From a virus: DNA of 34,244 bases. The DNA is taken from positions 1 to 34,244 of the IMG/VR virus record IMGVR_UViG_3300021963_007715; one strand, written 5' to 3'. Of the stretch, positions 7,323-14,642 are shown piece after piece (the stretch's first letter is position 1; the number at the start of each line of letters is the position of its first letter). Below the pieces are notes generated by a model. The model saw only the letters and a list, made by a program, of their open reading frames with translations. It was not told where the DNA came from and did no database searches. The position numbers were made by a program, and so were the translations under genes.

Positions 7323-7507
7323 CCTTCAACTCCGAAATGTCGTTTAATATATCTAGCCTTATAATCATTTTTCAGCATGCCGAAAGTTTTTCCATTATCT
7401 GTACTAACCATTATAGTATCAGTACCGTGTAACATATATTTTTTAAGTGGAAGTTTAATTCCATTTTTATAACAGTACGCTACCATCCAATGATTAATTT
7501 GCGTCAT
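7319..7507 (-). CDS. Hypothetical small protein ending RHFGVEG
   Basis: 62 residues, unrecognised, basic, with YMLHGTDTIMVSTDNGKTFG in the middle that looks like a beta-hairpin. Start and stop both overlap neighbours as ATGA. The C-terminal FGVEG is encoded by GGAGTTGAAGG, whose GGAG serves as the ribosome site of the next gene. Confidence 0.7.
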   Translation of the reverse strand: MTQINHWMVAYCYKNGIKLPLKKYMLHGTDTIMVSTDNGKTFGMLKNDYKARYIKRHFGVEG

Positions 7508-7623
7508 TCTTCAACTCCAAAATATTTTAATATTAAATAGTATATGCCACAAACAAATAATGCACTACCGACACCAGTAACAATAGCGATAAAAAGATAT
7601 AACAACAAATTTTCTATACTCAT
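7504..7623 (-). CDS. 39-residue single-span membrane protein
   Basis: Short ORF read directly from the sequence: ATG 7623, TGA at 7506-7504. Residues about 6-32 form one hydrophobic helix (LLLYLFIAIVTGVGSALFVC and onward), and the end is LKYFGVEE. It overlaps both neighbours as ATGA, and GGAC 7 bases before the ATG gives a ribosome site. The unbroken chain of overlaps is the main evidence that it is real; function unknown. Confidence 0.7.
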   Translation of the reverse strand: MSIENLLLYLFIAIVTGVGSALFVCGIYYLILKYFGVEE

Positions 7624-7853
7624 TCTTCAAGTCCAAAATGTCTATTTAATAAATTATCAACATCAACTGCCATATCTCCCGACCCGTCATTGAAGATCCA
7701 TCGCAATTCGGCGTCCCAGTCTCGTGTGCGGTCGTTGATATAATTGGCACATTCCCGCACAATCGACTGGGCGAATTTTTCCAAATCAATCGTGTGCAGT
7801 GCATAAGGATGTTCTTCGGTTTCTTCTGCAAGTCGTTTAATTCGTTCGTTCAT
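7620..7853 (-). CDS. Hypothetical small acidic protein
   Basis: 77 residues. Contains an amphipathic helix with FAQSIVRECANYIND, a pattern common in small phage proteins of unknown role, and ends NRHFGLEE like the 62-aa and 39-aa neighbours. GGAG lies 8 bases before the ATG, within the end of the upstream gene. The stop overlaps the following ATG. Confidence 0.72.
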   Translation of the reverse strand: MNERIKRLAEETEEHPYALHTIDLEKFAQSIVRECANYINDRTRDWDAELRWIFNDGSGDMAVDVDNLLNRHFGLEE

Positions 7854-7856
7854 TCT

Positions 7857-8015
7857 TTATACTCCGCATCCGCATTGACCGTCTGACATACCTTTATCGT
7901 ATCCTTGTTCGTATGCTTCTTTCCAAATTAACTCGGCGAGTCTTTCTATCCATTCCGGTGGGTCGCACAAATTGCCGAAGGTTTCGTTCATTAGTTCTTT
8001 CAGTTCTGCGTTCAT
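7857..8015 (-). CDS. 52-residue protein with Cys-rich C-terminus
   Basis: Short ORF read from ATG 8015 to TAA at 7859-7857. ELIWKEAYEQGYDKGMSDG (29-47) is an acidic helix of a type recurrent in phage small proteins, followed by QCGCGV, a CxC end that could bind metal. Its start overlaps the upstream stop as ATGA; unlike its neighbours, it ends 3 bases before the next ATG. Confidence 0.68.
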   Translation of the reverse strand: MNAELKELMNETFGNLCDPPEWIERLAELIWKEAYEQGYDKGMSDGQCGCGV

Positions 8016-8182
8016 TTGCGGGACTCTATAATAATAGTCTGTATACGCTTGACAATGGATCCCTGAAGTGTGCCATCATCAGGAGCATAACTCTTATCCA
8101 AATGCGCCAGAGCGTATTGAAGGATATAGCGAATCTCTCGATCGCTAAAATTCTCTAACATCTTTTCGGTTCGTTTGTTCAT
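8012..8182 (-). CDS. 56-residue hypothetical protein
   Basis: Short ORF, ATG 8182 to TGA at 8014-8012, overlapping both neighbours as ATGA. The product is mixed-charge and probably helical (MLENFSDREIRYILQYALAH), without recognisable motif. Confidence 0.66.
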   Translation of the reverse strand: MNKRTEKMLENFSDREIRYILQYALAHLDKSYAPDDGTLQGSIVKRIQTIIIESRK

Positions 8183-8382
8183 TCCGAAACACCGTATTCA
8201 CGTTTAAGATCATCTAGTGCAGTGCGCACACGTTCAGCCATGGGACGATACTTAACAGGATGGATAGGATTATAATGCCAGTCCATACCAGCCCAGATTC
8301 TATCACCAGTTAGCAGCCGATCCATATCCGCAAGCAGTTGGAATCTAGGATCGGCCCACATACGTTCAACTTGTTCGTTCAT
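8179..8382 (-). CDS. Hypothetical small protein directly after ligase
   Basis: 67 residues, Trp/Met/Arg-rich (for example DRIWAGMDWHYNPIHPVKYR), ending LKREYGVSE. The ATG overlaps the ligase stop as ATGA, with GGAG 7 bases upstream in the ligase coding end, so its translation depends on ligase translation. No family recognised. Confidence 0.7.
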   Translation of the reverse strand: MNEQVERMWADPRFQLLADMDRLLTGDRIWAGMDWHYNPIHPVKYRPMAERVRTALDDLKREYGVSE

Positions 8383-9770
8383 TCTTTCTCTCCTGTGAGA
8401 GCGTCACGGAAGCGTTCAAAGCGTGGGAACCGTAAGCTATACGTTCCATCTTGGTTTTGCGTTACCGCATCAGCTTTGACTTCAACCACTCGACCAAGTA
8501 ACTGATCACGATTTGCCCAGAAACTATCGCGGTCACTATCAGTGAGCCCACTGCCAACATTAACAGTAATATGTCTATCATTGTCTACTCCTTCACAAAC
8601 GATTGCACCCAAACGGCCTTTATTCTTACCAGTTCCTGCTTCGAATCCCACAATGTTTAGATCCACTGTGATCACTGGCTTCCATTTCATCCACGAACTA
8701 TTGCGTCTGCACTCGTAAGGTGCATCCATAGACTTGATCATGATGCCTTCAAACCCATCAGCCACAGCATCTTCTGCATAGCGACGCATGACGTCATGTC
8801 CCTCGGCAGTATCTAAATCAACTTCAATACCGGGAGTGATCTGTACGTCTGGTGCTTGAGTTGAATCATCAACTCGATTAAACATCCGGTGCAGAGTTTC
8901 AATGCGTCTATATTGTTGTGCATTATGATGCCCTTCAAAAAATGCAGCCTTGGGCATGACATCAAATACAAAGTACTTGCTGTCGCTAGCATTGACATTG
9001 GTTTTGCGTTGTGCCTGCTTCATCAAGGCTTGAAAGCTTTCACCTATGATCTCGCCATCCAACACAAAGTCCATATACTGTCCAAATGCCGCAATACTGA
9101 GTTCACGTGCAATAGAGCCCAACTGTTCTTCAATGTGCGGAAAGTTGGCAAACGGCTTGCCATTGCGGCTGAACAAGTTAACGCCGCCTTCTTTGTAACA
9201 AATGGCAATCACACGCACACCATCCAGCTTGACTTCCAAGCGTTTAGTGCCTTTCAGCTTGGCCGGATGATCATTGCTGTCTTGTGCCAGCTGGCAAGTA
9301 AAAGTAGGGATCACCCAGTCTGTGTTTTTCAACACCTTGTTGAGTGTCTTGTCTGAAATACCACAGCGTAGGTCTTTGATCAAGACTCTGCGGCACAGGT
9401 TGTTCCACTCTAGTGAATCAAACTGTAGGCTGAGGTCTGCTATGGCGTCTCTAGCACGATGTCCTGTGATGCTACGAGTACGCAAGGCCTCTAGTAGGGC
9501 CCAAAACTGCACCCACGGGTTGGGCTGATTCTCAAGACCGTGGGTCTCAGGAACCTGCCGTACGTTATAAACAAAAAAGGGATTGTAAGCCAGGTAGCAG
9601 TTGTAAAGGAAACATTGTGCATTGGCACTGCCTAACCGAGCTGCCACCAATGCCTTTTCAATCACCGATTCCTTGTGTAAACGGCTATCGCTTGACTCTA
9701 AATCTCGGATCCAATCAGCTGCCAATCGTAGTCCATTAAATTTTTCATCGTCTGTAAGGATGTTTGACAT
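8379..9770 (-). CDS. ATP-dependent DNA ligase (T4 gp30-like)
   Basis: 463 residues, seals nicks in duplex DNA through a ligase-AMP intermediate. The nucleotidyltransferase domain holds motif I EVKLDGVR with Lys181 as the predicted AMP acceptor, motif III near FVLDGEIIG (235-243), motif IV DGFEGIMIK (338-346) and motif V WMKWKP (360-365). The OB-fold C-terminus has GRVVEVKADAV. Residues 1-170 form the helical N-terminal domain seen in phage and eukaryotic ligases. The open frame extends upstream to a TTG at 9830, but that overlaps the -35 box of its promoter, so ATG 9770 is the start. It heads an operon of seven coupled small genes. Confidence 0.95.
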   Translation of the reverse strand: MSNILTDDEKFNGLRLAADWIRDLESSDSRLHKESVIEKALVAARLGSANAQCFLYNCYLAYNPFFVYNVRQVPETHGLENQPNPWVQFWALLEALRTRSITGHRARDAIADLSLQFDSLEWNNLCRRVLIKDLRCGISDKTLNKVLKNTDWVIPTFTCQLAQDSNDHPAKLKGTKRLEVKLDGVRVIAICYKEGGVNLFSRNGKPFANFPHIEEQLGSIARELSIAAFGQYMDFVLDGEIIGESFQALMKQAQRKTNVNASDSKYFVFDVMPKAAFFEGHHNAQQYRRIETLHRMFNRVDDSTQAPDVQITPGIEVDLDTAEGHDVMRRYAEDAVADGFEGIMIKSMDAPYECRRNSSWMKWKPVITVDLNIVGFEAGTGKNKGRLGAIVCEGVDNDRHITVNVGSGLTDSDRDSFWANRDQLLGRVVEVKADAVTQNQDGTYSLRFPRFERFRDALTGEKE

Positions 9771-9801
9771 GTTATTTAAGTCCAAATGTTTAATATAATG
9801 T

Positions 9802-9830
9802 ATTATACACAAGACCGTGTTTTTGGTCAA
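9802..9830 (-). promoter_or_regulatory. Sigma-70-type (early) promoter of the ligase operon
   Basis: Minus strand TTGACC (9830-9825), 17-base spacer, TATAAT (9807-9802). The ATG is 32 bases beyond the -10. The -35 hexamer is the one used in the cassette promoters at 11.4-12.5 kb. Confidence 0.85.
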
Positions 9831-9840
9831 TAAATACTGT

Positions 9841-10794
9841 ATGACTCATTATTCTTACGCAGATTACACACCTGTATCAGACACCTTTTTTGCTGGAGCC
9901 AGTGCCAGTTATGCTCCACATGCCATCGATACTGCTGGAATGGGCACAAACGATCGTCGCCAAACTTGGGCAATGACCTTTCGGGTTGGTTCAGATTGGG
10001 TCACAGAACCCACACGCATGTATCAAGGTTGTTTTCGCATGTACCAGGCTTTTGATCAATCAGGCGCATTGGTTTATTTAAACCAAGGTGCTTGGCAACA
10101 CATGGGTAAAATAAACTTTGGATATACATCAGATTACTTCTTGGGTATACAGTTTACGCCTGAAGAGTTTGCGCCCTATCGCAATCGCTGGCTGGGCTTG
10201 GTATCTGCCACCAGCGACAACCGAGCTGACTTTGAGCAATGGTATTCTGGGGACAGAATTAAAAATAACTACTTTGTGCGTAATGTCTTGGTGGATTTAG
10301 AAACAAAACAAATTATAAAAAAATCTGATCGCAGTGCTCATGCTGTAAAAGATTCTATTGATTTTACCCGACCTTGGCAAGTGGCCAACAACACACAAAC
10401 GGCTGGCGCAGGTGAATACTACAATTCTAACTTTTTACTGCTGGGTGCAAGAAATCGCAATGAAGAGATCGACAACATAAAATTCACTGCTGGCCAAAAT
10501 CAATATCAGTGTTTAAGTACTTGGTGTGCCATGGGTTCCGCATTGGATCCCTTGCACCACTGGTCATCTTTGACTGGAACTGATCTAGCACACACTGTTG
10601 AATCAGTCCGAGCGTGGCAGATACATCAATTTCCTGATACTGGACGTTGGGTAGATGACACTTACTTTGGTAGTACCAGATATGTTCCGCTTTTGAAAGA
10701 ATCATCCACTACTAGATGGCCCTCTGATTTGGGATGGACCATTTTTAGTAGGAAAAGATCAGATCTAGCCCGGAACGTTTATCAAACTTACTAA
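9841..10794 (+). CDS. Hypothetical protein, possibly virion-associated
   Basis: 317 residues from ATG 9841; the frame is open to 9817 but that overlaps the ligase promoter. The sequence is rich in Trp, Tyr, Asn and Thr with many short polar stretches, like phage structural or carbohydrate-contact proteins, but I recognise no domain. There is no signal peptide and no clear ribosome site. It stands alone on the plus strand, divergent from ligase, and its stop overlaps the opposing 36-aa gene stop. A host-range or exclusion moron is one possibility; that is speculation. Confidence 0.7.
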   Translation: MTHYSYADYTPVSDTFFAGASASYAPHAIDTAGMGTNDRRQTWAMTFRVGSDWVTEPTRMYQGCFRMYQAFDQSGALVYLNQGAWQHMGKINFGYTSDYFLGIQFTPEEFAPYRNRWLGLVSATSDNRADFEQWYSGDRIKNNYFVRNVLVDLETKQIIKKSDRSAHAVKDSIDFTRPWQVANNTQTAGAGEYYNSNFLLLGARNRNEEIDNIKFTAGQNQYQCLSTWCAMGSALDPLHHWSSLTGTDLAHTVESVRAWQIHQFPDTGRWVDDTYFGSTRYVPLLKESSTTRWPSDLGWTIFSRKRSDLARNVYQTY

Positions 10795-10901
10795 AACAAT
10801 TCAATCAAGGACATGGTGGCTACAAATGCCATCAAGCCTAGGAATGTGCCGATGGTAGCTGCCACCACTACTCCTACAAATTTCCTAATAGAAGTTTTCA
10901 T
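10791..10901 (-). CDS. 36-residue single-span membrane protein
   Basis: Short ORF ATG 10901 to TAG at 10793-10791. Basic N-terminus (MKTSIRKF), then one hydrophobic helix (VGVVVAATIGTFLGLMAFVA), ending SLIELF. The ATG overlaps the stop of the zinc-ribbon gene (TAATG), indicating coupling. The role is unknown. Confidence 0.68.
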   Translation of the reverse strand: MKTSIRKFVGVVVAATIGTFLGLMAFVATMSLIELF

Positions 10902-11080
10902 TATTGAGTCTCCATGACTTTTTCATAGTGTGGATCAAGTGATCCAGAATAGCTGCCGGACATTTTGACGGACTTGGGTATTTTCTTGCACTGGCAAAAC
11001 CAACCTGAGAACGAATCGTAGTAGCCTTCGAAACGAAACGGCTTCAGTTCGGTCTTGCAGTGCGGGCATACTGGCTTCAT
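10901..11080 (-). CDS. Small zinc-ribbon-like protein
   Basis: 59 residues from ATG 11080, chosen because GGAG lies 7 bases upstream; an earlier in-frame start overlaps the previous gene. CPHC (5-8) and CQC (29-31) could form a zinc site. The rest is polar and aromatic. Such small zinc ribbons are common in phage accessory regions, often without known function. Confidence 0.72.
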   Translation of the reverse strand: MKPVCPHCKTELKPFRFEGYYDSFSGWFCQCKKIPKSVKMSGSYSGSLDPHYEKVMETQ

Positions 11081-11081
11081 T

Positions 11082-11363
11082 TTATCTCCGATTGGGCAAG
11101 TATTCAAACAGGACAAACTTGGCACGATTCAACAACTGACGCTGATCTTCCAAAAGGTTAGCCAGTGTATCGCCATCATACGGGCCATAGCTGACCATTT
11201 CTTGTGCGTCACTCAACATACTGGCCGCAACCATTGCTGGCCCTGAGAACTTGAAAGTTGAGCTGGACTCTACTGCTTCACGCATGCCTGCTTCAGTCAC
11301 GCCAAACATACGAACTTCGCGTTTTTCTTGTTCTGTTAATGCTGAGTAAGTTGCTGTAGTCAT
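11082..11363 (-). CDS. Conserved-looking small phage protein
   Basis: 93 residues from ATG 11363, which follows AGGAG of the cassette leader by 6 bases; an upstream in-frame start would lie inside the promoter. The product is helical and acidic with FSGPAMVAASMLSDAQEMVS and LEDQRQLLNRAKFVLFEYL. No family recognised. First gene of cassette A, followed by the zinc-ribbon and 36-aa genes. Confidence 0.72.
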   Translation of the reverse strand: MTTATYSALTEQEKREVRMFGVTEAGMREAVESSSTFKFSGPAMVAASMLSDAQEMVSYGPYDGDTLANLLEDQRQLLNRAKFVLFEYLPNRR

Positions 11364-11452
11364 TTTCTGCTCCTGTTTGTTTACTGTACATACATTATAG
11401 CAAATGGTAGATTTCTGGTCTACCGTTTTTTGGTTGTTGCCAAAATACAACA
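11364..11452 (-). promoter_or_regulatory. Cassette A: stem-loop, sigma-70 promoter and shared leader
   Basis: On the minus strand: stem-loop TGTTG-N8-CAACA (11452-11435), TAGACC (11422-11417), 17-base spacer, TATAAT (11399-11394), then the leader ACAGTAAACAAACAGGAG ending at the ribosome site. Spacer and leader match cassettes B and C base for base at many positions. The -35 region also forms GGTAGA / TCTACC, an inverted repeat unique to this copy. Confidence 0.8.
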
Positions 11453-11453
11453 G

Positions 11454-11675
11454 TTAAATCGGGTGGCGATGTAACAGGCCTACAACATAAATCAACAGCA
11501 ATCCTGCATTGATCACTATCAGGCTGGCTTCTCGAATACGGACGGCCCATGTCAGGTACAAGACGGACCCCACATTTAAAAGATAGATGTTGATGGGATC
11601 CATCTGCAGGCTGGTAGTTAGTGCACCGCCCAGGGTGACAAGGCAGGCAGTCCATTTTAGAATGGTGTTGAGCAT
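11454..11675 (-). CDS. Small three-span membrane protein
   Basis: 73 residues from ATG 11675, with AGGA 5 bases upstream; a TTG at 11702 is less likely. Three hydrophobic segments, with NIYLLNVGSVLYLTWAV and the final VINAGLLLIYVVGLL. The arrangement recalls half-transporters of the SemiSWEET/PQ-loop type, but the PQ motif is absent, so I call it only a membrane protein. It is the second gene of cassette B. Confidence 0.68.
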   Translation of the reverse strand: MLNTILKWTACLVTLGGALTTSLQMDPINIYLLNVGSVLYLTWAVRIREASLIVINAGLLLIYVVGLLHRHPI

Positions 11676-11682
11676 CTGTGTC

Positions 11683-11934
11683 CTAACTGTTGCAGGTTGC
11701 AAAAGGACTGAGGTTTTCTTCGGGGAAAATCCAGCCTTGCTCGATTAGTGCTTCGCGTTGAGCAGGATCAGCCCGCATTTGGGCCACAGTGGCGTCCAGC
11801 TGTTCTAGCTCACGAGCCAGTGTGCAACGACCCTCGCCATACATACGAGTACGGAAGCCAAATACTGACTTGCTGTAATCGCTGAGGATTTCTGCTAAGT
11901 CGCTGTCGCTGTAGTTGCTGTTGAACCAATCCAT
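11683..11934 (-). CDS. Small acidic phage protein
   Basis: 83 residues from ATG 11934 with AGGAG 7 bases upstream in the cassette leader. SDSDLAEILSDYSKSVFGFR followed by LARELEQLDATVAQM gives two helices. No known motif. Head gene of cassette B. Confidence 0.73.
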   Translation of the reverse strand: MDWFNSNYSDSDLAEILSDYSKSVFGFRTRMYGEGRCTLARELEQLDATVAQMRADPAQREALIEQGWIFPEENLSPFATCNS

Positions 11935-12020
11935 TTATTACTCCTGTTTGTTTACTGTAAAAACAGTATAGCATTTTGGGTATTTCTGGTCAACCAAAAT
12001 AGTGTTGCGTTAAAACAACA
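11935..12020 (-). promoter_or_regulatory. Cassette B: stem-loop, sigma-70 promoter and shared leader
   Basis: Stem-loop TGTTG-N8-CAACA (12020-12003, overlapping the stop of the previous gene), TTGACC (11993-11988), 17-base spacer beginning AGAAATAC, TATACT (11970-11965), then ACAGTAAACAAACAGGAG before the ATG. Confidence 0.82.
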
Positions 12021-12393
12021 TCCAATATAAAGCCAGCGGTATTGCCAGGGCCATAGAGATTATCAGTTTAAAAACAGTCCAAAGAAAGCTGACAAAAGTC
12101 ACTATTCCCCAGTGCGGGAAGAATAAAAATCCTATTAGGATCCATAAAAATATGGCAGAAAACACTATGTAAAGTGCATATGGCGGAGGAGCAGTATCGC
12201 TGTAACCGCCTCCAAACCCACCGCCTCCGACGGAGTAGCCGCCTGAAGATTGTTGTGATAGAATACGGTTTTGTTCTTCGAGTTTTTCGTTGGTTATGCA
12301 AGCCGGGCAAGTCAGTGACCAGCCTTGGATCATAACAGTACCACAACGGTTACAATTCCGTTTGTGATCCACGTAGTTGTCACCTGATGCCAC
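12010..12393 (-). CDS. Zinc-ribbon membrane protein with glycine-rich linker, GTG start
   Basis: 127 residues from GTG 12393, selected by AGGAG 8 bases upstream. CNRC (14-17) and CPAC (29-32) form a likely zinc ribbon, followed by a short coiled region, a Gly/Tyr/Ser linker (about 50-66) and two membrane helices (about 73-93 and 95-125). The layout resembles bacterial zinc-ribbon membrane proteins of unknown role. Only gene of cassette C before the next terminating stem-loop. Confidence 0.75.
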   Translation of the reverse strand: MASGDNYVDHKRNCNRCGTVMIQGWSLTCPACITNEKLEEQNRILSQQSSGGYSVGGGGFGGGYSDTAPPPYALYIVFSAIFLWILIGFLFFPHWGIVTFVSFLWTVFKLIISMALAIPLALYWMLF

Positions 12394-12472
12394 AGTTGCT
12401 ACTCCTATTTGTTTAGCGTAAAAATATTATACTAAATGGTGTATTTCTGGTCAACCTATACTGCGGTTGCAG
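12394..12472 (-). promoter_or_regulatory. Cassette C: stem-loop, sigma-70 promoter and leader
   Basis: CTGC-AACC-GCAG hairpin (12472-12461, inside the previous coding end), TTGACC (12454-12449), 17-base spacer, TATAAT (12431-12426), leader CTAAACAAATAGGAG before GTG. The leader differs from A and B at a few positions. Confidence 0.8.
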
Positions 12473-14345
12473 GTATTTGAGTATCAGATCCAATGCCAGC
12501 GTTGTCAAAAACTTTGATATTTCTGCCTTCTCTAAAGCTGGCAATGATGGCTTGACCGTATTGATTACTGGTATCAGCAATGGCGGTGAAGAAATCATTT
12601 TGACCTTTGGGTGCTACATCTGTTCCGATATCGTGCAAACTGCTACTCAGGCTCATGACGCTGCTTCTGGAATTGGCAGCTAGGTCACTGAAGGTCACCT
12701 GTGCCAGGACCAAGTTGTTTGTTTCTGCACTCAGTTGCTGTGCCATTGTGGTAAAGCTGGTGTTTAGGGAACTGACATTGCTGACGTTATTGGCGGCCAC
12801 GTTGGCAATGAGATTGGCAGCAGCCGGTATTAGACCAGTACTGAAAGCAGCATCCAAGTTGCCATATGTACCTTCTCCCGGCAAGCCGGAAGGAATAGTG
12901 ATGGTGATTTCAATAGGGCTGGGACTGATTACAGTGGTGTAATCACCGTCTAATGTGTCCTGCATTACAGTATAAACACCGTAGGTAGAATCGGTTAGGG
13001 TGTACAGAGCATTAGCCGATTGCATGGAGTTTATGGTACTGGTGACCGAAGTAAATTCAGCTGTGTAGGGTACGCCAGCAGTGGCACCCATGAAATCAAA
13101 CAAGGTTAATGTACCGTTGGGTCCAGTGCCTGTGGCCAGAGTGCTGTTGATGTTTGAAGCAACGCCAGGAGGAACAGGTTTTGTTAACGCAGTAATATCT
13201 CCCAGGCCTGAGTTGGTTTCGGTTGCTGTCACTGTTCTGGCCAAAACCGGCAAGGTCAGTTGAAAAATGTTTTTGACCTGTTGCAAACTGTTGGCAATGG
13301 CCTGCGCAGCTAGAGCCTGGTCTGATGGAATAATTTTAGACAAACCAACATAGGCTGGACTGGTACCATACACTGACAATAGATTACTGTTGATAGTGTT
13401 GGCAGAAACATATACATTGCTCAACACTGTAGCAGTGGGAGTAACATCAGTGCCAGTGGGTGTTAGATTGGTTAGACCTAAATAACTATTGGGCAAGCTT
13501 TTTACTGGATTCAACAGGTCGGCCATTGTAGACAAGTTTTCGGTGGTTACACTCAACAGCAGCTTGACCTGATCTAGTAGGTCGCCTGTAACTTGGGTCA
13601 TGACTTGATAAATCAACAGGTCCACTGATCCAGCCACTTCTGTTCCGCGTTGTATGGAACTAAGGTCATCTATGGTAACTCCAGTATTGATTAACTGTTG
13701 TGTCAACTCTGGCATGATACCGCCGGCCTGCGACATTTGATACAACAGCACCCAAGGATATCCAAACACTGGTAACTTGTTCAAAGCCCAAGCAGTTCCC
13801 AACTTGGTTAGATCAGCTCCGAACGCTGGCAGATTACGATTGATGTCGCTGATACCACCTGTGGTTATGCTGTTCATGCTGGTAAAGGTCGTATCCAGCA
13901 CTGCGGAATTTTTTACACTGTTAATAATGGGATTGTTTTGCGCAATATAGCCTTGACACTGGCCGTACACCTGAGCAAACTTTCCCAGGTCTCCGTTGCC
14001 CAAGATTAGATTTGCTTGTGTGCTCACCAGGCCTGAGAACCCTGCGGCACTGTTGCCAATGGGCAAGGTGTTGGCATAAGCAGCAGGCACTGCATCAGTA
14101 ATGGCAGGCAAAGTATTAGCAGCTAGGCTTTGTAACGAACTAAAAGTACTGGTAGTAATTTGATCATTGCCTACGCCCACATTAGCAAATGCAGTAGACA
14201 GTATGCTGAGGTAGCTGCTGACCGCAGTGGTACTGGTATAAGCATTAATGGCCACTGTTAGATTGCCGCTGATTGCAAGACCTTGATTTTGTAGTAGGCC
14301 GTCAGTGGCAATTAACATTACTGAACTATAGGGACCTTGACTCAT
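12456..14345 (-). CDS. Tail/baseplate-associated structural protein (putative)
   Basis: 629 residues, very rich in Ser, Thr, Ala, Asn and Leu, poor in charge, starting MSQGPYSSVMLIATDGLL. Predicted mainly helical repeats such as AANLIANVAANNVSNVSSLN. No signal peptide, Cys cluster or enzyme motif. Placement directly after the PAAR gene (3 bases apart, same message) and the size suggest a baseplate or spike-associated protein. It has no promoter of its own, so it should share the PAAR late switch. Function is inferred from context only. Confidence 0.6.
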   Translation of the reverse strand: MSQGPYSSVMLIATDGLLQNQGLAISGNLTVAINAYTSTTAVSSYLSILSTAFANVGVGNDQITTSTFSSLQSLAANTLPAITDAVPAAYANTLPIGNSAAGFSGLVSTQANLILGNGDLGKFAQVYGQCQGYIAQNNPIINSVKNSAVLDTTFTSMNSITTGGISDINRNLPAFGADLTKLGTAWALNKLPVFGYPWVLLYQMSQAGGIMPELTQQLINTGVTIDDLSSIQRGTEVAGSVDLLIYQVMTQVTGDLLDQVKLLLSVTTENLSTMADLLNPVKSLPNSYLGLTNLTPTGTDVTPTATVLSNVYVSANTINSNLLSVYGTSPAYVGLSKIIPSDQALAAQAIANSLQQVKNIFQLTLPVLARTVTATETNSGLGDITALTKPVPPGVASNINSTLATGTGPNGTLTLFDFMGATAGVPYTAEFTSVTSTINSMQSANALYTLTDSTYGVYTVMQDTLDGDYTTVISPSPIEITITIPSGLPGEGTYGNLDAAFSTGLIPAAANLIANVAANNVSNVSSLNTSFTTMAQQLSAETNNLVLAQVTFSDLAANSRSSVMSLSSSLHDIGTDVAPKGQNDFFTAIADTSNQYGQAIIASFREGRNIKVFDNAGIGSDTQIPATAV

Positions 14346-14348
14346 TTA

Positions 14349-14639
14349 TTATCCAATAGAGACACTTTCGCTGCCTTGAATTATTTGTGTGCATTCGCTC
14401 ATGCGATCGCCCACAGTGGCAATGGGCTTTCCATTTACAAAAACAGAACTGCTGCGAGCTATAATTTTACTCACATGCGGTACACACTTGTTGCCCTGTG
14501 GTTTTTGATGCACTGTGCTGGAATCACCGTCACGGGCTACAGGACGCCCGTCAACAAAAACATCCGGGGATCCGGTAGAAATTGTGTATCCACTGCAATG
14601 TACAGCTCCGGCATCACCTTGTCTTGCTACTGCTGGCAT
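14349..14639 (-). CDS. PAAR-domain spike-tip protein
   Basis: 96 residues with a PAAR-type repeat pattern: ARQGDAGAVHC near the start, VFVDGRPVARDGD (27-39) and VFVNGKPIATVGD (66-78). His14, His44, His55 and Cys83 are candidate zinc ligands, with Cys15 and Cys52 nearby. PAAR proteins form the sharp metal-bound cone on the tail spike (T4 gp5.4 is one) and on type VI secretion spikes. With a phage late promoter and a putative tail gene beside it, the tail-spike role is preferred. The ribosome site GAGAG is in a hairpin (see the regulatory entry). Confidence 0.9.
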   Translation of the reverse strand: MPAVARQGDAGAVHCSGYTISTGSPDVFVDGRPVARDGDSSTVHQKPQGNKCVPHVSKIIARSSSVFVNGKPIATVGDRMSECTQIIQGSESVSIG

Positions 14640-14642
14640 AGT

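Noticed and set aside
8889-9528. Plus-strand ORFs inside the ligase gene
   Set aside because: Antisense shadows of a well-supported ligase; no start signals.
9829-9836. AATAAATA before the plus-strand 317-aa gene as a late promoter
   Set aside because: It lies only 5 bases before the ATG, so the message would start inside the gene; it also overlaps the ligase -35 box.
10071-10084. Palindrome GGTTTATTTAAACC inside the plus-strand gene
   Set aside because: It is in plain coding sequence, with no nearby promoter, start or repeat partner.
11454-11675. SemiSWEET sugar transporter assignment for the three-span protein
   Set aside because: Span number and Asn in the last helix fit, but the PQ motif is missing, so only a membrane protein is claimed.
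12607-12942. Plus-strand ORF over the 629-aa structural gene
   Set aside because: Composition mirrors the low-complexity minus gene; no ribosome site.
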